Positions 44,601 to 54,831 of a stretch of DNA of 64,000 nt are shown piece after piece. The notes below the pieces were generated by a model. The model made no database searches. It saw only the letters and a program-made list of their open reading frames with translations, and was not told the DNA's origin. The DNA comes from Ephemerocybe angulata (taxonomy: Eukaryota > Basidiomycota > Agaricomycetes > Agaricales > Psathyrellaceae). Position numbers and translations under genes: made by a program. The DNA is taken from positions 62,001 through 126,000 of the forward strand of contig JAACJK010000173.1 in assembly GCA_013368325.1 (NCBI GenBank), written 5' to 3'. Every line of letters begins with the position of its first letter. The stretch's first letter is position 1.

Positions 44601-44922
44601 TCCCTTCTCCCAACCCGCCATCATTCCATCCACCATCCCCTCCAGAGAATCCCAAATCATTTGCCCAGAGCTCGCTTTGAACTGAAGGCCCAGCAGCAAC
44701 ATCCTCGAGTGCTTGGACAGGTGCTGTGTTGTTTGGGCGTTTCCGTTTTGCTGCAACGCGAGGCTTGAGGTCAATCCGGTACGCTTTCGTGGCTTTGACT
44801 GGCGACTGCCAGACGTCTTCTTTCGCCTCTGCTAATAGATGTTCAGGGAAGGCGCCCGCTTCTTCGTCAGACGAGTAGATCGCCTCTACTGGAACGAAGT
44901 GTTGCGACTTTTTGGGCGCCAT
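41658..44922 (-). CDS. KDZ transposase with SWIM and CxC-type cysteine modules
   Basis: Six exons on the minus strand: 44,922-44,410, 44,325-44,145, 44,114-about 43,695, about 43,655-42,646, 42,583-42,302, 42,248-41,658. Order of parts: a basic/acidic N-terminus (MAPKKSQHFVP); a SWIM-type zinc finger (CTCPAG...YCIH); a cysteine cluster (CPSTGQWTCSKSH..CAH); a second cluster typical of CxC5/CxC6 modules (QPCPNC, FIGPDL, DMSCVRCG, PETVIWDGV); then the RNase H catalytic part with IIYDFACALGPYCLL, VIDKFHSMGH and the late acidic motif INSSAGESGNSSLKRI. These modules accompany KDZ transposases of mushroom genomes. No stop codons interrupt the exons, so it could be functional. It shares a 385-bp divergent promoter with the gene at 45,307. 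Confidence 0.8.
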
Positions 44923-45306
44923 AGGCCCGTAGTATTTACCGTTTGGGACTCGGAGGTTCGTACAAAAAAGCCTTGGGTTCAATCAGGTCCACTGTGGCTC
45001 AGAATCCCGTTTTGGACGATAGCCGGCCTGTCTGTTAGGCGACGCAACTCGACGCAAGCGGTTCAAGAATGGGCACGGCGGCCACCTTGGCCCATAAGGA
45101 CGCGTTTATACTAAGCGCCTTGGAAGCTTGGAGTGCGATCAATCCGGCTGGCATCACCTCCGAGTCCCTGGTCCCTGACACGCCAGGCTCAAGTTTTCGC
45201 CCTATAAAATCGCCAAAAGTCTGTATTTTCTTCACGGCCTCCCTTTCCCCCCTTCTTGAATCGAATCCCACTCACCCCAACACCCTACTTTCATAGTGCC
45301 TGAGCC
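44923..45306. promoter_or_regulatory. Divergent intergenic region between the KDZ transposase and cargo gene 1
   Basis: 384 bp separate the two start codons, which point away from each other. No TATA box was confidently identified. The arrangement suggests co-regulation. Confidence 0.35.
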
Positions 45307-46495
45307 ATGGCTCCAACACCTTCGCGCAGAACCCGGTCTTCGTCGTCACCAGTCAAAGCACCTCGCGCCCCTCGCAGGTGTCGGATCTGCCCTGGTGGCC
45401 TCTTGAAGGCCAGTTGTCCATGCCCAAAATCAACTCGCCAGGCTAAAAAAAGTGTACGCCCGATGTTCAATACTTCACAGAGGACGCCGTCGTACTAACC
45501 GATTTATCAGACTCCCTCGTCGCCTGCCTCGCCGTCGCATGCGCAGCTCCCCTCACCTCCAAATTCGGACCTTCCATGGCTCGATCCTGTGCTTGCCGCG
45601 ATCTCCGCTCCCTATCCAAGCACCCCTCATCGAACTGCTCCCCAGGCGCATGGGCCCACAGTTCAGATCCAGCCGCGCACTCCCCAGCCTCCGCTTCCTC
45701 CATCGCCGCGCACTCCCCAGCCTCCGCTTCCTCCATCGCCGCCACCCGTTGTTGGCCCTCTTCCCCCATCATCCCCGCCCGTTGTCGGTCCTCTTCCTCC
45801 ATCATCCCCTGCGTCATCTTCGCCACCGAGGTCTCCCAAGCGCCTCTACCCCTCTCTGAAAAGCCCCATCTTCAAGACTATTAGTGGAGCCCTTCGTGGC
45901 AGCGCTGAGTTTTGTACGTATACTGTATACATTTCGTGAAGCTTTATTCATAACTTACTAACTTCTTTTCCCTTTACGCGCAGCCGTTCCACGACTTCGC
46001 CACCAGAAGAAGCCATACGTCGGACGAAAGGCGGCAACGCGCGCGTTCAACTACGGCGTCAAAGATGTTCTCACTCGTGTACGTCCACCAATTTTCTTGA
46101 ATATGTATCAAAACTGACTTCAATTTAAGTGCCAAGATCTCGGGGACCGTACAAGCAGCTGGGTGTACATTGCCATGCAGACCCCTGGATCGAAGGCGCC
46201 CTTTATCAGCTACGCGTCGCGCAAGCTTCGAAAAGACGCACCTGAAGAACTCAAGAAAATCCACCAAAATATTTCGAAGACGATGTCTATGGTCAAGCAG
46301 GCGGATAGGGCCTACGGGCTTGACATTGTGCGAGTTCAGGCAGAGGCAGCGGAGAGCATTAGAGAGGCTAACGATGTTGCAGCTCGGGCCCAGGAGGAGT
46401 CGCGATGCGCCCAGGACGAGATTGCTCGCCTTCGGGCTATCATGGCTACTCAAGCAGCCGCCCGTAATGCTCTTCTCCAGCAGGGTGGGCCGTAG
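45307..46495 (+). CDS. Cargo gene 1: Pro-rich protein with C-terminal coiled coil, 336 aa
   Basis: Four exons (45,307-45,453, 45,511-45,913, 45,984-46,078, 46,130-46,495) total 1,011 nt with all phases matching. The N-terminus is basic (SRRTRSSSSPVKAPRAPRR) with a Cys pattern CRIC...CPC. The middle has Pro-rich repeats (RTPQPPLPPSP twice, VVGPLPPSSP twice). A basic conserved-looking segment follows (RHQKKPYVGRKAATRAFNYGV). The last 80 residues form a probable coiled coil (SIREANDVAARAQEESRC..ARLRAIMATQ). No known domain is recognised. Head-to-head placement with the KDZ transposase suggests a transposition accessory role (inference). Confidence 0.65.
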
Positions 46496-46677
46496 GATAC
46501 GTAACTAAGTAGATACAACACTAGTCTAGAGGTCTTTTCAATACACCACCGTTACTCCGTACCTCCTGTGAGCATGACGTCCGATGGCAATGCGCCTGCC
46601 CTTGTCTCTTTTTTTTTCTTTCTTTTGGGCGGCAATACGGTAAGGCCTTAGCAATGTCTAGCACTCACCCATGAACG

Positions 46678-46758
46678 TCCGGTTGGCTGAGCGGCATTGT
46701 GCTGGACGCCAGCATTAGCTGGAGGGCCCGAGTTCGATTACGAGCAAGACCATTCTTT
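46678..46758 (+). ncRNA. tRNA-like Pol III unit between cargo gene 1 and the TET/JBP gene
   Basis: TTGGCTGAGCGGC (A box TGGCTGAGCGG), then CCGAGTTCGATTACG (B box), then a CTTTTTTT terminator. A 76-nt tRNA-like layout is visible, but the acceptor ends (GTCCGGT and CAAGACC) do not pair and U33 is missing. Confidence 0.45.
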
Positions 46759-46759
46759 T

Positions 46760-47325
46760 TTTATCATTGACGCGACTGACGCGACTTCCATCACGCGTCG
46801 CGTTTCATAATTGATCGAAGCCCCTGTTTGGCCGCTGGCGGCGTTTACGTTTTCTATGCCCATTGTTTTCCCACTGTTTGTGCTTTTTTTTCTTCATCTT
46901 CTTCTTCAACCATCACTTCAATCAGGCCCTACCCCTGCCACGTCGCTGCGCTCCCCCAGTTCTGAAGCCACACCCGGCATCGTACACGGATTGGAGCAGG
47001 CGGACGCACTTGGACACGCCCTCTATCATCTCTTACAGTCTCCACTCCTCTTTTTGCGCCCCTCTCTGCTTGGAACACCACTATCAACTCGGCACTTTCT
47101 ACGGTGAGTTACAGAAGCATATCTGCTCTGCTCTTTGGCCCGCTGTGCTCATATCTCATTGCAGAGGGCCCCAAGCCGCCTGAATAGCCCGGCCTAGTCT
47201 CCACATCCGCTCCTTGTCTTCCTGGTGAGCTGGCGGCTCTAGCACAGCCGCTAATAGCGCGTGCTGACTGTGTTTGAAGGGCTTCGAAACACCGCACAAA
47301 CCAGCCACGCGCGCCTTCTGCAACC
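46760..47325. other. No gene recognised; upstream region of the TET/JBP gene
   Basis: T-rich then mixed sequence with only shadow frames. Probably promoter and 5' UTR of the gene at 47,326. Confidence 0.35.
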
Positions 47326-49277
47326 ATGAAATTCTTCTCGTCAACAGTGGTGCGTGCTATTAGTTGAATACTACAGACTGCCGGCTAATCGGGGCTTTCA
47401 AAGTCATTTGCAACCCTTCAGGGACGCACTTACTCGTCGTTCACATCGGCGCCCGCCCCCAACCCCGCGTTCTCCGTCGCCCCCCTTCTTGCCGCCGCGC
47501 TTGAGAATGAGGACACCGTCGACATCGAAGCCCCATTTGCACTCGACCACGACGCGTCCACCAGGCCTGCACTCGGGGACGACACGTCCACCAGGCCTGT
47601 ACAAGACGCCGACGCGTCTTTCGGGCACATACACGTCGTGGGCGTGAACGCCGCCGCATTCCATTTCTCCAACGCGCACTCAGCTCCCGGCCCTTTCGTC
47701 AACCGTTCCGTCAGCCCTGCCCTTCTCGAATCGCTTGCAGAGTTTGACAGGGCCTTCACAGACGCCACGGATACGAAGAACAGCGACGCAAACCGCGCTG
47801 GGGCCGAGAGAGGCGCAGGGTCTAGCGCTAAGGCTTTTGACGCCGGCGCCGATAAGTTAGACGCCGAGCCTCCGATTGGAGCATCAGGTTCCCCTAACTC
47901 CGGCCCTCTTGGGTCGTCTACCTCATCACCACCCACGAAGCTCACCTCCGCCAGCAAAAGGACGAAGCGCGAGAAGGAACACCAGATGAAGAAACGAAAG
48001 CTCGAGAAAGCGAACGCGTTTGCTGCAAGTGGCCAGCCGCCCCGCCCAAGCGTCGTCAAGAAACACGTATCTGAAGGCTCTGGAAAGCCTCTCCCACGGG
48101 AAGTGGACGTCGACTCGCTGCCCACTACCTCCACTGGCTACGAGGCCAAGCCGAAAGGATCCTCTGGCCCAAAGGCCACCCGCACCCTCACAGAGGTTTT
48201 GGCCGCGGGCATCGACTTGGTGAAATGGAATGGCATGTAAGCGGCATCTCCTCCTTCCTCTCTCTGCTGAACTGACCGGTCCCTTAGTGACCCGCTCTTC
48301 CTCACCGATCCCGTCACCGACGCCATCCTCGTTGCTGGAGCTGGCCGCATCGACAGCCCGGACTTCACCAAATCGCACAACAATGCGTGCCAGGCCATTC
48401 TTAACGCCGGCACCAACCGAAAGTTCAACAAGGACCACAAGCGCGGAAAGGGGTTTGGGGCGCTGAACGTTGGAGTCATGGCTGGCCAGGGCCCTCTGAA
48501 ACCCTACAACCTCCAAAATCCAGGCCACGAGGACATGCTCAAGTCCTTGCTGGAGAACGAAGACATCAGACGCTTGGCGCTATTCCAAAGCGGTATGTAG
48601 AGCAATCGCCTTCGCCCGTGGAGGTCACATTCTTACCGGTTTCTGCACTCTTAGCCTCCTTCAACATGTTTTTACCCAAGCTGTATAAGAAATACCACGG
48701 CCTTCGTAGAGACGTCGAGGAACACATGCCAGAGCTTCGCTGGAACTTTGACCAAAGTGTGTTCTCTGCGGCGGCGTTCAACTTTGGCCCCCAGACGGTA
48801 ACCGCTCGTCATCGCGATTGCATGAATCTTCCTTATGGGTTCTGTGCCGTTACTGCCCTCGGCGACTTCAACTACGAGCTTGGCGGGCATCTCGTTATCG
48901 AGGAGTTAGGCGTTGCAATCGAATTTCCCCCCGGCTCGTGCATATTGCTTCCATCGGCGGTGTTCACTCATTCCAACACGGCCATCCAGCCTGGAGAGAT
49001 TCGTGTTTCATTCACTCAGTTTACCTCAGGGGCTCTATTCCGCCACGCCGACAATGGCTACCGTACCGAACAGCAGCTGAAGGACTATGACGAGGATCTG
49101 TGGAAGGATATGGTGGCACGAAAGGCGTTCAGGTGGGAGAAGGGTCTCGCCTTGTGGAGTACAATCGAGGAAATCCTTACGCTTAGCGAGGTCAAGGTAG
49201 GCAGCAGGGTTGAGGTTGATAATCTAGTGCAAGGGGGCGAGCAACGTATGGAAGGCATTGACGAGGAGGGCATTTGA
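47326..49277 (+). CDS. TET/JBP-family 2OG-Fe(II) dioxygenase, 588 aa
   Basis: Four exons (47,326-47,349, 47,422-48,236, 48,288-48,592, 48,655-49,277) total 1,767 nt, exactly 589 codons. The N-terminal half is low-complexity and basic (KRTKREKEHQMKKRKLEK), likely nuclear. The C-terminal half is the double-stranded beta-helix domain. KWNGIDPLFLTDPVTDAILV leads in, and VTARHRDCMN supplies Fe ligands H434 and D436. FTHSNTAI supplies H487, and GEIRVSFTQF supplies the 2-oxoglutarate-binding R498. Fungal members of this family oxidise 5-methylcytosine in DNA. All catalytic residues are present, so an active enzyme is expected. Its place in a KDZ element follows the association known from basidiomycetes. 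Confidence 0.85.
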
Positions 49278-49632
49278 ATTGTACGGGCGCATATGTTAAT
49301 TATATGTTACTTCTTCTTTAATTTCTTGAACTTGTACAGCATACTATTGCGGGAATATCATCTACTGTCTATACTTCCTAGTTATCTGACGAAATTACAT
49401 TGGCAGGATTTTTGACGAACGTCCGGGTGTCATTTTCTAGCATTTCTGGTGGAGTCTGCACAGGGGATCATACTTGACATGTTCGCAACTGACGGGCGCC
49501 ATTCATTTATTTTCTGCAGTCCATTTTACAGAAAAATAGCAGCACCGATGGATGCGCATTGCTTCAAGCTTCTGATATCTGCAAGATTTGGTTTGAAAGG
49601 TGACCAGGAGGACGCACAAAGGCCGTTTTATT

Positions 49633-49692
49633 TGAACGGGTCAGTGACAATCTGCGTCAGTGACATGTCACTGACCGTCACTGACCCGTTCA
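49633..49692. repeat. 60-bp palindrome with four GTCAGTGAC copies
   Basis: TGAACGGGTCAGTGAC is perfectly inverted at the other end, and an inner GTCAGTGAC-AT-GTCACTGAC makes the centre. It lies between the TET/JBP stop and the convergent gene at 49,814, so it could act as a terminator hairpin, a protein-binding cluster, or a relic of a TIR element. Confidence 0.55.
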
Positions 49693-49813
49693 TCGCTGCA
49701 CCGTGAACTGTCCCTCCGCTACTCTGTCCGCCAAGTTTGAAGCCATGAAGAAGATGACTTAAGTTATTTAAGATACGTATAATGATATACATGCTCTCGA
49801 GTCTCAGTAGTTA

Positions 49814-50581
49814 CTAGTCTCTCTCCCAGCTGGCCTCCTGGAACAAGTCATCCCACTCAATATCTGATTCTTTTGCTAATTCCTTGTAGCACTGGTCCCA
49901 TATTCCCTCCCAATCTCTAATCTTTGTTAAGGCGGCGCTCCAGGGTATGTGAGTGGGGAACATACCTAGCTAACACTGTTCTCCTTTGCTTCTCCATTAT
50001 AGCAAGCGACATGACGTCGCGCACAAACTCGGCGTGTGCTGCAGGAAGTACTTTGAGTTCTGCAATATCTGTTTTTGTTGGGCGGACGCGTAATCTGGGC
50101 AACTTTATTTGCACTGGAGGCAGCGGGGCTTGATGATAGGAAGACGGGGAACTTGGCGGGAGTGACGGAGAGGATGGTCGAGGGGGCGAAGATGGAGGTA
50201 GGCTCAGAGGGGAAGCCGGAGGGGGCGACGACGGGAGACGAGGAGAAGTCGGAGGGGCAATTTGCGCCGCTTTACGCCTATAAAGAAATGCGCCATGAAT
50301 AGTGGTTAACAGGGGTTATGCACTCTACAGACGCCTGTATGTTGGCCCGACTGGTTCTCTTTCGAAGCTTGGCTTTTTCTCGAGAAACTGCAAGGTCCCT
50401 ACGTCATCTTCTTAGCATGATTCAATCTGAAGAGTCCAGAGGCCTCATACTTTTTGTAGTTTTTCTCAGTTGACTTTCGACTCTGTTCACGGCGCCTTTC
50501 GAGGCGTCGAGCCTCGCTGCAAGCCGCAGCGAGGGCGTCAAGTGTTCCTGCTTGAGGCATCGGCGTCACGGTGAGCGGCAA
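49814..50581 (-). CDS. Cargo gene 2: small Pro/Ser-rich protein, 197 aa, unknown
   Basis: Three exons on the minus strand (50,581-50,403, 50,277-49,966, 49,916-49,814) total 594 nt with matching phases; none alone is long. The N-terminus has a charged helix (EARRLERRREQSRKSTEKNY). The middle has repeated PSSPP/LPPSSP, and the conserved-looking C-terminus reads LPRLRVRPTKTDIAELK..EFVRDVMSLAIMEKQRRTVLAR then WEGIWDQCYKELAKESDIEW. No family is recognised. It is convergent with the TET/JBP gene. A start at the second Met (50,560-50,558) is also possible. Confidence 0.55.
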
Positions 50582-50651
50582 AAAGCAAAGCGCTTAGCGC
50601 GCCAAGTCTATTAAGGTTTTTGGATCAGACTATGAAATGGAAGAACAAAAA

Positions 50652-50741
50652 GGTTCCCCTTCATTGGGAGTTGAACCTGAGACCCTGCGGATACCCTTGT
50701 AACATATGAATTCGACTCTGCTCCCACTACACCATGGGTCC
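50652..50741 (-). ncRNA. tRNA-like Pol III unit between cargo genes 2 and 3
   Basis: Minus strand: GGACCCATGGTGTAGTGGG (A box TGGTGTAGTGG), then CAGGTTCAACTCC (perfect B box GGTTCAACTCC), then GGAACCTTTTTG (terminator). Length about 90 nt. Acceptor complementarity is only partial. Confidence 0.45.
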
Positions 50742-50744
50742 TTT

Positions 50745-51600
50745 TCATTTGCATAAAAGTGAGCGTATAGCTCGGCTCGCATCTCAGTTGCTATATCACC
50801 TTTCTTTATCTCCTTCCACTCAAACTGTTTTATTTCATTCTCCCTTCGCACAGATACAATCTGGCGCTCATCTGGCGCTCAAAGCCTCTTTGTAGCAGAA
50901 ATAGAAATGGACGGCTGATCTTAATGCCCTCCTGTCTCCAGGGGCCGGCGTTTGAGATATTATGGGGCTACGCATCTTGGGAAGCAGAACGGCGGCACAA
51001 TATGGCGCCGGACGCCAAGAGTCTTTATCATCGTCACTTGACCCCCCTGGTATCGCTATATTAACCAGGATTTGGCCGTGTCTGCTAATTTACTAAGGTC
51101 ATTGAACCACACCTGCAGTGTGGGCTGTGACACTTGTGGGACTTGCGGCAAAATACAATGTGATTATAGGAGTACGGCTCCAGAAGGCACAACATAGGCA
51201 CGGTTCGTGCTGGTTCGTGCTTGAAATGCATGGCAGCATGAGGGCGTGCATTCCATAGTGATCCGCCTGCGCTAAGCGAGATCGACTGGAGACGGAGTCG
51301 GAGTCCGGACTGGTTGAGGTCTGGCACTTGGGCTCACTGTTTCAATTGCGTCTCAGTCGTTTCGTATAATATGAGCCAAAGGATGACTTAATGTTAGCAT
51401 GAGATGGGGCTCATGCTTTTGAGAGCTCAGAGGTGCCGGGCGCTTGGATGCAATCCATCATTAGCCGACGGGTTACTGCCCAATCCGGGTCATCGCTTCC
51501 CAATCCGGACAGGGATCTCGATGATGGTAAGCGCCCCAATTTTGCGAGACGCTGAGCAACCAGATACGCAGGAGACAGTCTACTAGTCCTTCACACTATC
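50745..51600. other. No gene recognised
   Basis: Short frames on both strands without domain features. The last part is the upstream region of cargo gene 3. Confidence 0.35.
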
Positions 51601-51615
51601 CCGACTCTCTCAACA

Positions 51616-53695
51616 ATGGCTGAGGAAAGCCAACTGGTCATCGATGTCAAGACGTTAGGTCAGTTGAACATGTTTAACACGTACATCAGACGGCGATTTA
51701 CGTGACTCCAGAACGTTTCCTTGCAGTGAGCCTTATTTCTGGCCTATCTCCTGCCCATGTCGAGCAGTACCTTGATGCATGCCGCAGCCATGAACCGAAA
51801 CTTCATGGCATCCGCGAGGCTTACAGAGGTACGAGGCGAGCTTCTTGTGTCGGAATTGTGATCATACTAACCTTTACCTGTATCTAGCGGAAAGGGAGCC
51901 ATATAAAGTGGGGTCAACTACAAGAAAGCTGAAGGCTCTGGGTGGGAACATCGACAGGTTGACCAAGAGGCAGTCAGCCCTGGCCGAGCAGGAGTTACTA
52001 GCAACTGCAAACGCTGCCATTGTTCCAGCACCCGTGCCAGTTTCAAGCACCCCTCGGAGTCGCTCTGGTTCTGCTGCCTCCGATCTAACCTCGCTCAGGT
52101 CATCCCCTGTTTCTCCCCCGGCACCTCTCCCCGAAAAGAAGACGACCATGGCGAATTCGACACCCGCTGCCACTGCGTTGCCGACTTCAACAGCGGCAAG
52201 TACAGTGCCCGCTCCTGCGGTCGCCTCCACCCCTGCGGTCGCCCCCACCCCTGCAGTCGCCCCCATTCCTGCGGTTGCCCCCACTCCTGCAGTGTCTGTT
52301 CCAGGGCCAACATCGGCGGGTTTGGCGAGTACGGTGCCCATGGTCGATCTAGAGATTTCTGTGTTGGGGTACCCAGACCTGGAGATGCTCTATAGCATGG
52401 TGCCAACATCGGCGGGTTTGGCGAGTACGGTGCCCATCGTCAATCTAGAGATTCCTGTGTTGGGGTACCCAGACCTGGAGATGCTCTATAGCATGGTGCG
52501 TTTGATACTCAACTATTGCTCCTTGGCTTCTTTCTTACTCTGCTATAGCCTGATACGAAGCAAAATCACGCGTTGAATGGCGACGAAGAGATGGCTGACA
52601 ATGAAGAAAGCGAAGAAGAAGCCCAGTTTACCAACGATGAAGATGACTCTGACTCTGACTACGATCCCGACTGCCCTGTAGACGAAGAGGGGCAACCGTT
52701 GTCACGAAAAATGAGGGAGGCAATGGAGGCGGAGGCGGAGGCGGAAGATGGCGAGGGTAAAAAGGGGCACCTTCCCGAGAGGTATTGGCTTCTTACTCCT
52801 GAGCAACAAGCTGAATTCTCTGGTACGTCATGGAGCTCAATGTCTATATTTCTGCTTACACCTCGTATTATGTATAGAGAAGGCCAAGTTGCACATGCAC
52901 TTGATGATATCGAAAAACGAGCCTATTCCAAACGAGACGCGCTGCTGGATGCGACGCGCCCCCGAGCTCTGCCCTGAACTTGCCACGCACTCCTACAAGT
53001 CGACTGTTTCGCTTTTCATCCTCAAGAACGGGCGTACCTGCTGCCACTATCATACCCAGACCGACCACAACAAGTCGACGCTTACAGATATGAACGCTGG
53101 GGTCAAGGGTAAATGGTACCGCGTCACCGGCGTCCCTTTCCCGCCCTCAAGGGACAAGGAGGACTGTCTGAGAAAGCCGTCCTATCTTGAGCGCACCCCT
53201 GCCGGACCTGGAAAACGAAACAACAAGCAATATCCCAACCCCAACTTTACGTTGAAACGCGTGTTGGAGTTCTTTCTCCAGACAAAAGACGGCTTGCACG
53301 TAATGCATTGCGGCTGCATGCTCGAAGACGTTGTAATAGACTTCTGCTTATGGAAGTCTCGGCGTATCAAGTCTCTATCGACTTCGAAGACCGAGCTTTG
53401 GGGTGAAGGACGTCGTTCGGCTCCGAACCCCAGGGACCATCTAATCCTTGTGGACCTCTTCAAGAACGGCCACGGCGACATTGATTGCTTGTTCAGGTTC
53501 GACAAGGAGGGGAAGTATATGAGCGAGAGGAGGAAGTCGCGTCGTCGTCTCAAGGCAGCAGCTATGCACCATGCCGACATGCGGGATGCCTATGAACCCG
53601 ACACCGAGCCTGACACGCCTTGGGAGCTTGAGAGTGACTCTGATGTTGAGATGAAGTCGGAGGGAGAAGTTGAAAACGGTGATGACGACGACTGA
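51616..53695 (+). CDS. Cargo gene 3: 614-aa protein of unknown function with internal duplication
   Basis: Five exons (51,616-51,658, 51,727-51,828, 51,888-52,495, 52,549-52,822, 52,878-53,695) total 1,845 nt with all phases matching. The N-terminus is a small helical domain (LISGLSPAHVEQYLDAC..KLHGIREAYR). A Pro/Ala/Thr-rich linker with TPAVAP repeats follows, then a direct duplication of about 32 residues (PTSAGLASTVP..VLGYPDLEMLYSM, twice). An acidic region (DDSDSDYDPDCP) precedes a conserved-looking C-terminal domain of about 250 residues with Cys/His residues (CCHYHTQTDH, VMHCGCM) and a basic stretch (RRKSRRRLK), then an acidic tail. No known fold is recognised; the Cys/His-rich domain could bind zinc. 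Confidence 0.65.
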
Positions 53696-53814
53696 GATGT
53701 AGTCCTGGAGTAGCACATACATTAAATGTTAGACTTAGTGCAACAATGCTATTTGGTGCAATGCCCGTTCAATGTTTGTGATATACTTTTCTGCCTCCCT
53801 CGGCCTTGATCTTA

Positions 53815-54105
53815 ACGCGTCTTGCAGGCTCGTGCCCCTGCACAGTGCGTCTGATCTTAACGCGTCTTGCAGGCTGGCGGCCCCGCACAGCGCGTTTGAT
53901 CATAGAGCGGTTTGCAGGCTCCCGGCTCTGCACAGCGCGTCTGATCCTAAGGCGGTTTGCAGGCTCACGGCCCCGCACAGTGCGTCTGATCTTAACGCGT
54001 CTTGCAGGCTCGCGGCCCCGCACAGCGCGTCTGATCATAAAGCGATTTGCAGGCTCACGGCCCCACACAGCGCGTCTAATCTTAACGCGTCTTACCGGCG
54101 CCATC
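53815..54105 (-). repeat. Right subterminal array A, 45-bp units
   Basis: About 6.5 units of exactly 45 bp (cores TTGCAGGCT at about 53,822, 53,867, 53,912, 53,957, 54,002, 54,047), with the text CACAGCGCGTCTGATC and TTAACGCGTC. Orientation is opposite to the left-end arrays. Confidence 0.8.
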
Positions 54106-54452
54106 GATGTAACAAAATTGAGAAAAAGTACCAAGATCAAAGAACGATCAGCTTTGCCCAAAATCGAACTCATAGTCTCATGGGAATCAAATCGACCGCA
54201 ATTGCCAACTCAGCCAAATGTCGTGCTCTGGGGTGTAAAAATAGGAATCCATACCCAGCCATCTCGTTGTTTTTGCACGAAAAAAAAGAGAAATGAATGG
54301 ACCGCTGGGTGCAATGTAAAAACTACAACTAATCCCCCTTGAAGCATTCACATATCTCCTGATTGCAGATTGGAAGTGTGGGAGGGTTCTTCCAACGCTG
54401 AGTAGCATATTTGGGGTCCCAGTAGTATCGGCGGCGTGTCTGTGTAGGCTTG

Positions 54453-54728
54453 TTAACTACTCTCTGTCACGGCGCCGTGGCAAAGATAACGGGTATGACG
54501 CACATTTGGGTACTGTTTCATATATAATTCAAGGGCCATGCAGTCCCTGAGGTCACTGTGGGCCTCCCAAGTGTCGTCGCCCATCCCATAGCCCTTCCAC
54601 CGAACCAGGTACCAGGCATCCCGTCGCTTCCGGCCAGGCTTCCGGATTAGCTTGGCGCTGACAATACTCTCGATCGCATATTCGAGCTCCCCGTCGGCGT
54701 TCAGAACTGGGGCGGGTCGTTCTTGCAT
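54453..54728 (-). CDS. Small chromodomain protein, 91 aa
   Basis: Single-exon frame from the ATG at 54,726-54,728. Residues about 15-65 fit a chromodomain (ELEYAIESIVSAKLI, DAWYLVRWKGYGMGDDTWEAHSDL), with the aromatic positions Y, W and W present. Such domains bind methylated histone H3 tails. The protein has no transposase or integrase part, so it is either a stand-alone reader or a relic of a chromovirus integrase end. It is not a close copy of the chromodomain in the nearby gypsy element. It sits between two 45-bp arrays. Confidence 0.65.
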   Translation of the reverse strand: MQERPAPVLNADGELEYAIESIVSAKLIRKPGRKRRDAWYLVRWKGYGMGDDTWEAHSDLRDCMALELYMKQYPNVRHTRYLCHGAVTESS

Positions 54729-54831
54729 AGTGGAAGGATGTTGGTTGGACGTTGGTTACGAGTTGCAAGGCAGTGGCTATAGTGCAAACTCTAGATTGAT
54801 TGGAGCTTGAAAATTGAGTGTGAATTCTGAA

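Noticed and set aside
53772..54342. Long frames across the 45-bp arrays, also at 54,791-55,351 and 55,287-55,927
   Set aside because: They exist in several frames on both strands because the 45- and 132-bp periods are multiples of three; no start or splice context.
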